Made by a program: the position numbers and the translations under genes. 64,000 bases of DNA, from assembly GCF_003008595.1 (NCBI RefSeq), contig NZ_CP027669.1, positions 3,534,001 through 3,598,000 on the forward strand, written 5' to 3'. Below, in pieces: positions 21,593 through 29,503 of this stretch (positions are counted from its first letter, which is position 1; each line of letters opens with the position of its first letter). Below the pieces are notes generated by a model. The model had not been told where the DNA came from. It did not search any database and saw nothing but the letters and a program-made list of their open reading frames with translations. This stretch comes from Simplicispira suum. GTDB taxonomy: Bacteria > Pseudomonadota > Gammaproteobacteria > Burkholderiales > Burkholderiaceae_C.

Positions 21593-21900
21593 AAGAGGGT
21601 CCGATCGATGGCAGCCACCGCCATGCGGATTCACGGCGGTTTAAAAAAGCGCCGCAGCGCTGAGAGGATGAGCGCGGCATGCAGGCCGCGCATTCCATTG
21701 TCGCGCGAATGGGCCAACGCTGCTTTGGACCGCTCACGCAGCGGTCGTCTGCGGGAACGGATGCAACAGCACAGCCCGCAGGCCTCAATCGCCAGCGCGA
21801 CACTGCGCCGCCACGTGTGGCAGCAAAATGGAATGCTTCTCGATGGCCGTGCCCAAGCGGGCCCGCATCGCGCACGCCACCCATTTCCAAGGAGATCCCT
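21593..21900. other. Divergent intergenic region between PhnD-like and SDR genes
   Basis: About 300 bases separating two divergent transcription units; both promoters must lie here. I see no strong -10/-35 pair, no riboswitch-like fold and no repeat copy. The SDR ribosome binding site AAGGAGA at 21889-21895 is clear. Confidence 0.4.
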
Positions 21901-22692
21901 ATGACCCGCACTGTCCAGCAACTTTTTGACCTGACCGGGAAGACCGCCCTGGTGACCGGAGGCTCGCGCGGCCTGGGCCTGCAACTGGCGCATGCGCTGG
22001 GGGAAGCGGGGGCCAAAATCATGCTCAGTTCACGCAAGGCGGCCGACCTGGAGCTTGCCACTGCCGAACTGCAGGCGGCTGGCATCGACGCCCGCTGGAT
22101 TGCCGCCGATTGCGCGCAGGAAGCCGACGTGCGCCGCCTGGCCGACGAGACGCTTGAGCGCATGGGCGACATCGACATTCTGGTGAACAACGCGGGCGCT
22201 TCCTGGGGTGCACCGGCCGAAGACCATCCGCTGGAGGCCTGGGACAAGGTGATGAACCTCAATGTGCGCGGGTATTTCATCCTGAGCCAGCAGGTCGCCA
22301 AGCGCAGCATGATTGCGCGCAAACGCGGCAGCATCATCAACGTGGCGTCGATTGCCGGTCTTGGCGGCAACCAGCAGGGCATGAACACCATTGCCTACAA
22401 CACCTCCAAGGCGGCGGTGATCAACTTCACGCGCACGCTGGCGGGCGAATGGGGCAAGTACGGCATCCGCGTCAACGCCATCTGCCCCGGCTTCTTCCCA
22501 AGCAAGATGACTGCGGGCCTGCTCAAAACGCTGGGCGAAGAGAACCTCAAGGCCCATGCGCCGCTGGGTCGCCTGGGCGATGACGAGGATTTGAAAGGCC
22601 TGTGCGCGCTGTTTGCCTCGGATGCCGGCAAGCACATCACGGGCCAGTACCTTGCAGTGGACGGCGGCGTAAGCGCCTTGGTTGGAGGCTGA
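21901..22692 (+). CDS. Short-chain dehydrogenase/reductase (SDR), gluconate 5-dehydrogenase-like
   Basis: NAD(P)-dependent oxidoreductase of 263 residues. The ATG at 21901 is preceded by AAGGAGATCCCT. Cofactor motif VTGGSRGLGLQ (TGxxxGxG), structural NNAG in ILVNNAGASWG, catalytic Ser in INVASIAGLGG and YNTSKAA with Tyr and Lys all fit classical SDRs. The end AVDGGVSALVGG matches the gluconate 5-dehydrogenase / 3-ketoacyl reductase type. The real substrate cannot be told. A repeat element lies directly behind it, then a hotdog thioesterase on the same strand. Confidence 0.88.
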   Translation: MTRTVQQLFDLTGKTALVTGGSRGLGLQLAHALGEAGAKIMLSSRKAADLELATAELQAAGIDARWIAADCAQEADVRRLADETLERMGDIDILVNNAGASWGAPAEDHPLEAWDKVMNLNVRGYFILSQQVAKRSMIARKRGSIINVASIAGLGGNQQGMNTIAYNTSKAAVINFTRTLAGEWGKYGIRVNAICPGFFPSKMTAGLLKTLGEENLKAHAPLGRLGDDEDLKGLCALFASDAGKHITGQYLAVDGGVSALVGG

Positions 22693-22693
22693 A

Positions 22694-22920
22694 TCGTGTT
22701 CAACCCCCTGAGGCCCTGCGCGCCTCGGTTCTCCCGCCGCAGGCGTCCGCTCTTCGGGGCAGTCCAAGCCTGCGCTGGCAGGCTCGGAGCCGCTGCCCCT
22801 CAGCCCCTTCTCTCGCACGGCTGCGCCATGCGGGAAAGGGGACACCACCGGTGCGGCGGGGCGGCGCGGCCGGCCCAGGCCCTTGCACGGTGGCCGCTGG
22901 CTTGTGCCGCGCCAGTTTTG
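22694..22920 (+). repeat. Long GC-rich interspersed repeat, copy A
   Basis: Starts just after the SDR stop with CCCCCTGAG and runs through CAGCCCCTTCTCTCGCACGG, GGGAAAGGGGACACCACC, GGTGCGGCGGGGCGG and CCCTTGCACGGTGG. It shares this order of blocks with copies B (24508) and C (26168). The inverted blocks around CCCCTTCTC/GGGAAAGGGG could form a stem in RNA. Confidence 0.75.
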
Positions 22921-22945
22921 GCCGCTGCAATTTTGAGGACGAATC

Positions 22946-23377
22946 TTGCTTGATTTTGGCGTTGAAATCCCGTTTGTCACCCACCTGGGCTTCGAAATGG
23001 TGCGCATGCAGGACGGCGAATCCGAGCTGCACTACGAGGCGCGGCCGGAGCACCTGAACTCGTTCGGGGTGACGCACGGCGGCGCTTCCATGACGCTGCT
23101 GGATGTGGCAATGGCCACGGCGGCGCGCAGTGTCGCGCCCGAAATGGGCGCGGTCACCATCGAGATGAAGACCAGCTTCATGCAGGCGGCGCAGGGGTCC
23201 CTCGTGGCCAAAGGCCGCTTGATCCATCGCACCGCCACCATGGCGTTCACCGAAGCCACCGTGTTCGATGCCAAGGGGCGACCGTGCACGCACGCCACGG
23301 GCACCTTCAAATATGTGCGGCGCCTGCCGGTGGGTCCGGGCAGTGCCAACGATCTGCGCGCCATCTCCACCGATTGA
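22946..23377 (+). CDS. Hotdog-fold thioesterase (PaaI/YdiI-like)
   Basis: Acyl-CoA thioesterase of 143 residues. The best start is TTG at 22946 with GAGGA 7 bases upstream; no suitable ATG exists near. The family core HLNSFGVTHGGASMTLLDVA (the HGG motif with catalytic acidic residue two turns later) and VTIEMKTSFMQAA are clear. The substrate is unknown, presumably a small or aromatic acyl-CoA. A dispersed repeat copy follows, then a CurA-like reductase. Confidence 0.85.
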   Translation: MLDFGVEIPFVTHLGFEMVRMQDGESELHYEARPEHLNSFGVTHGGASMTLLDVAMATAARSVAPEMGAVTIEMKTSFMQAAQGSLVAKGRLIHRTATMAFTEATVFDAKGRPCTHATGTFKYVRRLPVGPGSANDLRAISTD

Positions 23378-23405
23378 CCCTGCGGCTGCATCGAACCAAA
23401 ATTTC

Positions 23406-23470
23406 AGGCTAAATTGGCCTCTAGCGCTTGATGGGACTGTGCAAGCAGCTATCAAAACAGTAGTTTTTAT
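23406..23470 (+). repeat. Dispersed palindromic repeat, copy 3 (intergenic, near-consensus)
   Basis: The clearest forward copy: AAATTGGCCTCTAGCGCTTG, then ATGGGACTGTGCAAGCAGCTATCA in two adjoining blocks and a T-rich end. It can be used as the reference for the other copies. It ends 10 bases before the ribosome binding site of the next gene. Confidence 0.85.
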
Positions 23471-23490
23471 ATCCTCACCAGGAGTCTTCC

Positions 23491-24507
23491 ATGCCACGCA
23501 ACCAGCAAATCCATCTCGACAACCGCCCCCAGGGCGAGGCCGTGGCCAGCAACTTCAAGCTCGTCACCACCGACACGCCAGCGCTTGTGGACGGCCAGGT
23601 ACTGGTGCGCAACCACTACCTGAGCCTGGACCCCTACATGCGCGGCCGCATGAACGACGCCAAGAGCTACGCCCAGCCCCAGCCGGTGGGCGAGGTGATG
23701 CAGGGCGGCACCGTGGGCGAAGTGGTCGAGAGCCGCAGCCCCAAGTTTGCTGTCGGCGACAAGGTGGTGGGCTTTGGCGGCTGGCAGGAGTACAGCGTGG
23801 TCGATGCGAGCCAGCCCGGCTCCCTGAAGAAGGTGGACACCACCCATGTGCCGCTGTCGTACTACCTCGGCGCGGTCGGCATGCCGGGAGTGACCGCCTG
23901 GTATGGCTTGGTGAAGATCATTGCACCCAAGGAGGGTGACACCGTCGTCGTCAGCGCCGCAACCGGCGCCGTCGGCAGCGCCTTTGCTGCCCTGGCCAAG
24001 GCGCGCGGCTGCCGCGTGGTGGGCATTGCCGGCGGGCCGGAGAAATGCAAGTACGCGGTGGACGAGCTGCACTTTGACGCCTGCATCGACTACAAGGAGC
24101 ACAGCGACGGCAAGGCCATGGGCAAGGCGCTCAAGGAAGCCTGTCCCAAGGGCATTGACGGTTACTTTGAAAACGTGGGCGGCTGGATCATGGACGCTGT
24201 GATGCTGCGCATGAACGCCTTTGGCCGCATTGCCCTGTGCGGCATGATCGCCGGCTACGACGGCGCCCCGCTGCCCATGGCTCACCCAGCACTCATCCTG
24301 GTGAGCCGCCTGAAGATCGAGGGCTTCATCGTCAGCGAGCACATGGAAGTCTGGCCCGAGGCACTGACCGAACTGGGCACGCTGGTGGCCACCGGCAAGC
24401 TGCGCCCGCGCGAGAGCGTGGCCGAGGGCATTGCCGCCGCACCCGAGGCGTTTCTGGGCTTGCTCAAGGGCAAGAACTTCGGCAAGCAGATCGTCAAACT
24501 GGTATGA
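23491..24507 (+). CDS. NADP-dependent oxidoreductase, MDR family (CurA / leukotriene B4 dehydrogenase-like)
   Basis: Zinc-independent medium-chain reductase of alkenals/enones, 338 residues. It shows the family opening RNQQIHLDNRPQGEA, YLSLDPYMRGRM, the cofactor motif VSAATGAVGSAFAALAKARG (AxxGxxG) and YFENVGGWIMDAV, as in CurA and prostaglandin reductases. CAGGAG precedes the ATG. It is followed by long repeat copy B. A role in detoxifying reactive carbonyls is likely from the family. Confidence 0.9.
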   Translation: MPRNQQIHLDNRPQGEAVASNFKLVTTDTPALVDGQVLVRNHYLSLDPYMRGRMNDAKSYAQPQPVGEVMQGGTVGEVVESRSPKFAVGDKVVGFGGWQEYSVVDASQPGSLKKVDTTHVPLSYYLGAVGMPGVTAWYGLVKIIAPKEGDTVVVSAATGAVGSAFAALAKARGCRVVGIAGGPEKCKYAVDELHFDACIDYKEHSDGKAMGKALKEACPKGIDGYFENVGGWIMDAVMLRMNAFGRIALCGMIAGYDGAPLPMAHPALILVSRLKIEGFIVSEHMEVWPEALTELGTLVATGKLRPRESVAEGIAAAPEAFLGLLKGKNFGKQIVKLV

Positions 24508-24715
24508 AGCACCCCGTGAGCCGCTTCGCGTCTCGGTGCTCGCTTCAGAGACGCTTGCTCTTCGGAGCCGTCCATGCCTGCATTGGCAGGCGCGGAGCTG
24601 CGGCCCTCAGCCCCTTCTTTCGGCTATCGCTGGGAAGGGGGACGTCGCCAGCGCGGCAGGGCGGTGCGGCCGGCCTAGGCCCTTGCGCGGCGTCCCTGGT
24701 ATGGGCCCTGCCAGA
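24508..24715 (+). repeat. Long GC-rich interspersed repeat, copy B
   Basis: Begins at the CurA-like gene stop (CACCCCGTGAGCCGCTTCGC) and shares with copy A the order GGCAGGC.CGGAGC, CAGCCCCTTC, GGGAAGGGGG, CGCGGCAGGGCGG and GGCCCTTGCGCGG. With copies A and C it fills most of the space between these same-strand genes. Confidence 0.75.
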
Positions 24716-24763
24716 TTCGCAGGGCGTGAATTGATCTGCAGCGCAGCGTAGTGGAGCACTGCA

Positions 24764-25240
24764 ATGACTTTGAGTTGGACCTGCAAGCGCTTCGATGACC
24801 TGGGCGTGCACGCCCTGCACGACGCGCTGGCCTTGCGCTGCCGGGTGTTCATTCTTGAACAGGGCCCTTACCAGGACCCCGACGAAGCCGACAAGATGTC
24901 CTGGCATGTACTTGGCCACGATGAGAAAGACCAGTTGGTGGCCTGCCTGCGTATCGTGGACCCCGGCGCGCGCTTTGCCGAGCCTTCCATCGGCCGTGTG
25001 GTCACCGCGCCAGAGATGCGCGGCCAGGGCCTGGGCCGTGCACTGATGGTCGAAGGCTTGGCGCGCTGTGCCAAAGCGTGGCCGGGCAGGGCGGTGCGCG
25101 TCAGTGCGCAGGCCCATCTGCAAGACTTTTATGGCGGGCTGGGCTTTGTGCCGGTAGGCGCGCCCTATCTGGAAGACGCTATTGCCCACATCGAAATGCT
25201 GCGCCCTGCAGAGCCAGCGCTTGCCAAGGAGACACCATGA
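24764..25240 (+). CDS. elaA: GNAT family N-acetyltransferase, ElaA-like
   Basis: 158 residues of ElaA type: LALRCRVFILEQGPYQDPDE near the N-terminus, then the acetyl-CoA motif RVVTAPEMRGQGLGRALM (Q/RxxGxG/A), then LQDFYGGLGFVPVG. The acceptor substrate is unknown. Its stop overlaps the next ATG (ATGA), so it is co-translated with a GST-like gene. Confidence 0.85.
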   Translation: MTLSWTCKRFDDLGVHALHDALALRCRVFILEQGPYQDPDEADKMSWHVLGHDEKDQLVACLRIVDPGARFAEPSIGRVVTAPEMRGQGLGRALMVEGLARCAKAWPGRAVRVSAQAHLQDFYGGLGFVPVGAPYLEDAIAHIEMLRPAEPALAKETP

Positions 25241-26175
25241 GCACAGAACTCATCCTGCACCACTACCCTGCGTCACCGTTTGCCGAGAAGGTTCGCATGG
25301 TGCTGGGCTTCAAACAACTGCCCTGGAAGTCCGTCATCATCCCCAGCGTCATGCCCAAACCCGACGTGGTGGCGCTGACGGGCGGTTACCGGCGAACGCC
25401 CGTTTTGCAGATCGGCGCCGACATTTACTGCGATACCAGCCTGATCTGCGAGGTGCTTGACCACACGCAGCCCGAGCCCGTGCTCTACCCGCCGCACTTG
25501 AAGGGCGTCTCCCGTGTTTTCGCCCAGTGGGCCGACAGCACCCTGTTCTGGACCGCCATGGCCTGGAACATGCAGCCCAAAGGCTTGGCAACCTTGTTCG
25601 CCAAGCTCCCGCCTGAGGTGGGCTCCGCGTTTCTCGACGACCGCAAGGCCATGAGCGTCAATATGACGCGTTTGCGCACGCAAGACGCAGCGCCCGCCTA
25701 CCGCTCCTATCTGCGGCGCATTGCGCACATGGTGGAGGAGCACGACTTCCTGTTTGGCGCCGAGCCCTGCGTGGCCGACTTTGCCGCCTACCACCCGCTG
25801 TGGTTCACACGCGTGTGCACGCCGTCCGTGGCCGATGTGTTCGACCATGTACCTGCCGTGCTCGAATGGATGGACCGCATGGCCGCGCTGGGCCACGGGC
25901 GCATGGAAAAATTCAATGCGCAGGACGCCATCACGGTGGCCGCTGGCGCCGAGCCGCTGCCGCACATGAGCGCTGTTTTTCAGGACGACCATGGCATTGC
26001 CCTGGGCAGCGAAGTCACCGTGGCGCCCGAGAGCTTCGGACCCGAGGCCACGCAGGGCACGCTGGTAGCCGCCACCCGCACCCGCTACACCCTGCGGCGC
26101 GAAGACCCGCGCGCTGGGGTTGTCAACGTGCACTTTCCTCGCATCGGCTATGTATTGAGGAGTGCACCCCCCTGA
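25237..26175 (+). CDS. Glutathione S-transferase family protein
   Basis: 312 residues: an N-terminal thioredoxin-fold domain (ELILHHYPASPFAEKVRMVL, with Ser in the position used for glutathione activation) and a helical C-terminal half. The last ~70 residues (HMSAVFQDDHGIALGSEVTV) are an extra beta-like domain not seen in short GSTs. The start ATG overlaps the elaA stop. The final residues LRSAPP and the stop are encoded by the first bases of long repeat C, so the natural end may have been altered by the repeat. Confidence 0.85.
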   Translation: MSTELILHHYPASPFAEKVRMVLGFKQLPWKSVIIPSVMPKPDVVALTGGYRRTPVLQIGADIYCDTSLICEVLDHTQPEPVLYPPHLKGVSRVFAQWADSTLFWTAMAWNMQPKGLATLFAKLPPEVGSAFLDDRKAMSVNMTRLRTQDAAPAYRSYLRRIAHMVEEHDFLFGAEPCVADFAAYHPLWFTRVCTPSVADVFDHVPAVLEWMDRMAALGHGRMEKFNAQDAITVAAGAEPLPHMSAVFQDDHGIALGSEVTVAPESFGPEATQGTLVAATRTRYTLRREDPRAGVVNVHFPRIGYVLRSAPP

Positions 26176-26285
26176 GTCGCTTACGCGCCTTCCCCCTTCT
26201 CTCGGCTTCGCCGGGAAGAGAGACGCCACCAGCGCGGCGGGGCGGCCCTTGCGCGGTGGCTCTGGCTTAGGCCGCCGCTCGCAAG
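26168..26285 (+). repeat. Long GC-rich interspersed repeat, copy C (short form)
   Basis: CCCCCCTGAGTCGCTTACGC, CCCCCTTCTCTCGG, CCGGGAAGAGAGACGCCACC, AGCGCGGCGGGGCGG and CCCTTGCGCGGTGGCTCTGG. It lacks the ~90-base middle part of copies A and B. The CTTCTCTCGGCTTCGCCGGGAAGAG portion forms a strong stem-loop (arms at about 26195-26220). Confidence 0.75.
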
Positions 26286-26327
26286 CCGCCATGCCCTGAT
26301 TGATAAACATTCCAAGGAGACACTTTC

Positions 26328-27233
26328 ATGATTGAAGATTTCGCGGGCAAAACCGCAGTACTCACCGGCGCTGGATCGGGCTTTGGGCTGGAGTGCGCGC
26401 GCATTGGCATGCAGCGCGGCATGAACCTGGTATTGGTCGACGTGCAGCAGGACGCCCTTGACGCCGCCGAATCCGAGGCGATTGCCGCGGGCTGCCAGGT
26501 GCTGGCGCGGCGCGTGGATGTGTCCGATGCGGCGCAGATGGAGCAGCTCGCCCAGGCGGTGCACGAGCGCTTTGGCGCGCCGCACTTTGTCTTCAACAAC
26601 GCGGGCGTGGGTGCGGGCGGTCTGGTGTGGGAAAACTCGGTGGCCGACTGGAACTGGGTGCTGGGCGTGAACCTGTGGGGCGTGATCCATGGCGTGCGCC
26701 TGTTCACCCCCATGATGCTGGCCGCCGCCAAGAAGGATGCGGCGTGGCGCGGCCACATCGTCAACACCGCCAGCATGGCGGGACTCCTGGCGCCGCCCAA
26801 CATGGGCATCTACAACGTCAGCAAGCACGCCGTGGTGAGCCTGACCGAAACGCTGTACCAGGATTTGTCGCTGGTGACGGACCAGGTGGGCGCCAGCCTG
26901 CTGTGCCCCTTCTTCGTGCCCACCGGCATCAGCCAGAGCCACCGCAACCGGCCTGCCACGCTGGCAGCCGACAAGCCCACGCAAAGCCAGATCATTGGCC
27001 AGGCGATGAGCGACAAGGCGGTGGGCAGTGGCAAGATCACCGCTGCCGAGGTGGCGCACAAGGTCTTCGATGCCGTGGCCAGCGGGCAGTTCTACATCTT
27101 CAGCCACCCCAAGGCGCTGGCCTCGGTGCAGACGCGCATGGAAGACGTGATCCAGGCGCGCAACCCCACCGACCCCTTTGCCGACAAGCCCGAGCTGGGC
27201 CAGCAGCTGCGTGCGCAGCTGCGCACGGCTTGA
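26328..27233 (+). CDS. Short-chain dehydrogenase/reductase
   Basis: 301 residues, classical SDR: cofactor motif LTGAGSGFGLECARIG, NNAG in FVFNNAGVGAGG, Ser in NTASMAGLLAPP and YNVSKHAV. It is longer than the minimal fold, with a C-terminal ~50-residue extension (HPKALASVQTRMEDVIQARN). CAAGGAGA precedes the ATG. The substrate is unknown. It is separated from the next gene by a dispersed repeat copy. Confidence 0.88.
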   Translation: MIEDFAGKTAVLTGAGSGFGLECARIGMQRGMNLVLVDVQQDALDAAESEAIAAGCQVLARRVDVSDAAQMEQLAQAVHERFGAPHFVFNNAGVGAGGLVWENSVADWNWVLGVNLWGVIHGVRLFTPMMLAAAKKDAAWRGHIVNTASMAGLLAPPNMGIYNVSKHAVVSLTETLYQDLSLVTDQVGASLLCPFFVPTGISQSHRNRPATLAADKPTQSQIIGQAMSDKAVGSGKITAAEVAHKVFDAVASGQFYIFSHPKALASVQTRMEDVIQARNPTDPFADKPELGQQLRAQLRTA

Positions 27234-27236
27234 AGT

Positions 27237-27294
27237 AAAGGCCAAATTGGCATCCAGCGCTTATCAGCACAGCGTAAGAAGCTACTAAAAGTGA
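27237..27294 (+). repeat. Dispersed palindromic repeat, copy 4 (intergenic, diverged)
   Basis: GGCCAAATTGGCATCCAGCG, then CTTATCAGCACAGCGTAAGAAGCTAC in two blocks. It keeps the AGCGCTTA..GCGTAAGAAGCTA order of the family but is diverged. It lies immediately upstream of the ogt start. Confidence 0.65.
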
Positions 27295-27298
27295 AGCA

Positions 27299-27841
27299 AT
27301 GACCGCGCTTGCCGGCCACACCTTGTTCGACACCGCCATTGGCCCCTGCGGCATTGCCTGGGGCCCGCGCGGCATTGCCGGGGTGCAGTTGCCCGAGGCG
27401 GATGCAGAGGCCACCCGCACACGCCTGCTGCGCTTTACCGGCCCGCTGCCGCAAGCGATGGCGCCGCCCGAGGTGCTTGCCGCAATCCGTGAGATCACTG
27501 CGCTGCTGGCCGGTGAATCGCACGATATGAGCGCCATTGTTCTGGACCTGAGTGGTTTGACCGATTTCCAGCGCCGCGTCTACGCGCTGGCGCGGGCTAT
27601 TCCTGCGGGCCAGACGCGCAGCTACGGCGAATTGGCCGAGGACTTGGGTGGCAAGCACCTGGCGCGCGCCGTCGGTCAGGCGCTGGGTTTCAACCCGTTC
27701 GCGCCGGTGGTGCCTTGCCACCGCATCCTGGCGGCGGGGCAGCGCCCCGGCGGGTTTTCTGCCCACGGAGGCGCTGCCACCAAATTGCGCATGCTGGCGG
27801 CAGAAGGGGCCGGGCCAAATGGCACGGGCACGCTTTTTTGA
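27299..27841 (+). CDS. ogt: Methylated-DNA-protein-cysteine S-methyltransferase (Ogt type)
   Basis: Suicide repair protein that moves methyl groups from O6-methylguanine to its own cysteine. It has 180 residues. The DNA-binding helix-turn-helix and arginine finger are in QTRSYGELAEDLGGKHLARA. The acceptor is C140 in VVPCHRILAAG, and GGFSAHGGAATKLRML completes the C-terminal domain. The N-terminal domain is short. It stands alone, with a diverged repeat copy directly upstream. Confidence 0.92.
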   Translation: MTALAGHTLFDTAIGPCGIAWGPRGIAGVQLPEADAEATRTRLLRFTGPLPQAMAPPEVLAAIREITALLAGESHDMSAIVLDLSGLTDFQRRVYALARAIPAGQTRSYGELAEDLGGKHLARAVGQALGFNPFAPVVPCHRILAAGQRPGGFSAHGGAATKLRMLAAEGAGPNGTGTLF

Positions 27842-27953
27842 GCTTTTCTGCACTCGGTCAGCGCCTGCTGCGTAAGCGGGCGCTTGCCCCCATCACGACA
27901 ATCCATTTCATGCCATTTCCGCTTCCAAGCCGCCGCGTTGCGCGCCTTTTTGC

Positions 27954-29402
27954 ATGAGTACCGCACCGGGCCACCTCCCACAAGCGCCCAGCGCCAAGCT
28001 GCTTCCCACAGCGCCCGACGGGCTGCCTCAGCCCGAGCGTGGTCGCGCCATGCTGGTCATTCTTCTGGGCATCACCATGTCGGTGCTCGATGGAAGCATT
28101 GTCAATCTGGCGCTGCCGGGCATCGCCCGCGAGCTGCAAGCGAGCGCAGCCAGCGCCGTCTGGGTGGTGAATGCCTATCAGATTGCCACCCTGGTCATGC
28201 TGTTGCCGCTGGCCTCCCTGGGAGACCGCATCGGCTACCGGCGGGTGTACCTGGTAGGGATGGCGCTGTTTGCCAGCTCGTCGATTTTTGCCATGCTGGC
28301 GACGTCTCTGCCCGCGCTGATTGCGGCGCGCACGCTCCAAGGCCTTGGCGCCGCCGGAATCATGAGCGTCAACGCGGCCATGGTTCGGCTGGTGTACCCG
28401 CGCGCGCTGCTGGGGCGCGGCATGGGCATCAACTCGATGGTGGTGGCGCTCGCTGCAGTGTCCGGGCCGACCGTGGCGGCGGGCATCCTGTCGGTCGCCT
28501 CCTGGCCCTGGTTGTTCGCGCTGAACCTCCCTCTGGGCGCGTTCACCCTGTGGTTGGGGCGCAAGGCACTGCCGCGCAATCCGGTGGTCAGCACGGCGCC
28601 CCGGCCTGCGGCGCTGGACGTGGTGCTCAACATCCTGATGTTTACGCTCATTTTTCTTGGAGGCGAGCGCCTGGGCATGCACGGCGGCGTGGGCAGCCAA
28701 GGGCTGCCGCTGGCGGGCCTGGGGCTGCTCGCTGCCGGTGGGGTGGTGGGCTGGATCTACCTGCGCCGCCAGTGGTATCTGGCCACGCCGCTGTTTCCGG
28801 TGGACCTGCTGCGCATGCCGGTGTTTGCGCTCTCCATGGCGTCGTCGGTGGGTGCGTTCGGCGCGCAAATGCTGGCGTATTTGAGCCTGCCTTTTCTGCT
28901 GCTGGAGAGCTATGGCCGCACGCCGCTGCGCGCGGGCTTGCTCATCACCTGTTGGCCGCTGGCCATCTTTGTGGTGGCGCCGATTGCCGGGCGCCTCATT
29001 GGGCGCTACCCCGATGGCTTGCTGGGCACCATCGGCATGTCGTTGTTTGCCTGCGGCCTGTGGCTGCTGGCGGCGCTGCCTGCGAGCCCTGGCGACCTGA
29101 ACATCGCCTGGCGCATGGCCTTGTGCGGCGTGGGGTTTGCGTTGTTTCAGTCGCCCAACAACCACACCATCGTCACTTCCGCGCCGCAGCACCGCAGCGG
29201 CGCCGCCAGCGGCATGCTGGGCACGGCCCGGCTGACGGGACAAACGACCGGCGCGGTGCTGCTGGCCGCGCTGTTTACCGTCTGGCCGCCCAGTACCGGC
29301 CTGGGTGAAAAGATAGCGCTGGTGGTGGCGGGGTGCCTGGCGCTGGTGGCTGCGTTCGCCAGTTCCCGCCGCGTCGCGGCAATGAAGCAAGATTGCGCCT
29401 AG
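27954..29402 (+). CDS. MFS transporter, DHA2 (EmrB/QacA) family
   Basis: Proton-driven multidrug exporter in the inner membrane; 482 residues and about 14 hydrophobic segments. The DHA2 motif LDGSIVNLALPGIARELQAS is in the first helix and loop. LASLGDRIGYRRVYLVG is the A-motif loop, and ALAAVSGPTVAAGILSV is motif C. No periplasmic adaptor (EmrA) gene is next to it, so it may work alone. The drug range is unknown. Confidence 0.9.
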   Translation: MSTAPGHLPQAPSAKLLPTAPDGLPQPERGRAMLVILLGITMSVLDGSIVNLALPGIARELQASAASAVWVVNAYQIATLVMLLPLASLGDRIGYRRVYLVGMALFASSSIFAMLATSLPALIAARTLQGLGAAGIMSVNAAMVRLVYPRALLGRGMGINSMVVALAAVSGPTVAAGILSVASWPWLFALNLPLGAFTLWLGRKALPRNPVVSTAPRPAALDVVLNILMFTLIFLGGERLGMHGGVGSQGLPLAGLGLLAAGGVVGWIYLRRQWYLATPLFPVDLLRMPVFALSMASSVGAFGAQMLAYLSLPFLLLESYGRTPLRAGLLITCWPLAIFVVAPIAGRLIGRYPDGLLGTIGMSLFACGLWLLAALPASPGDLNIAWRMALCGVGFALFQSPNNHTIVTSAPQHRSGAASGMLGTARLTGQTTGAVLLAALFTVWPPSTGLGEKIALVVAGCLALVAAFASSRRVAAMKQDCA

Positions 29403-29503
29403 GCGTCCGTCCTGGGGCCGCCTGTGCACGGCCCATGCGCCACCCTCCGGTCCGGCCCGTGTGGCACACTGCGCCGCTTTTTCTGTTTCGTCATTTTTTC
29501 CGC

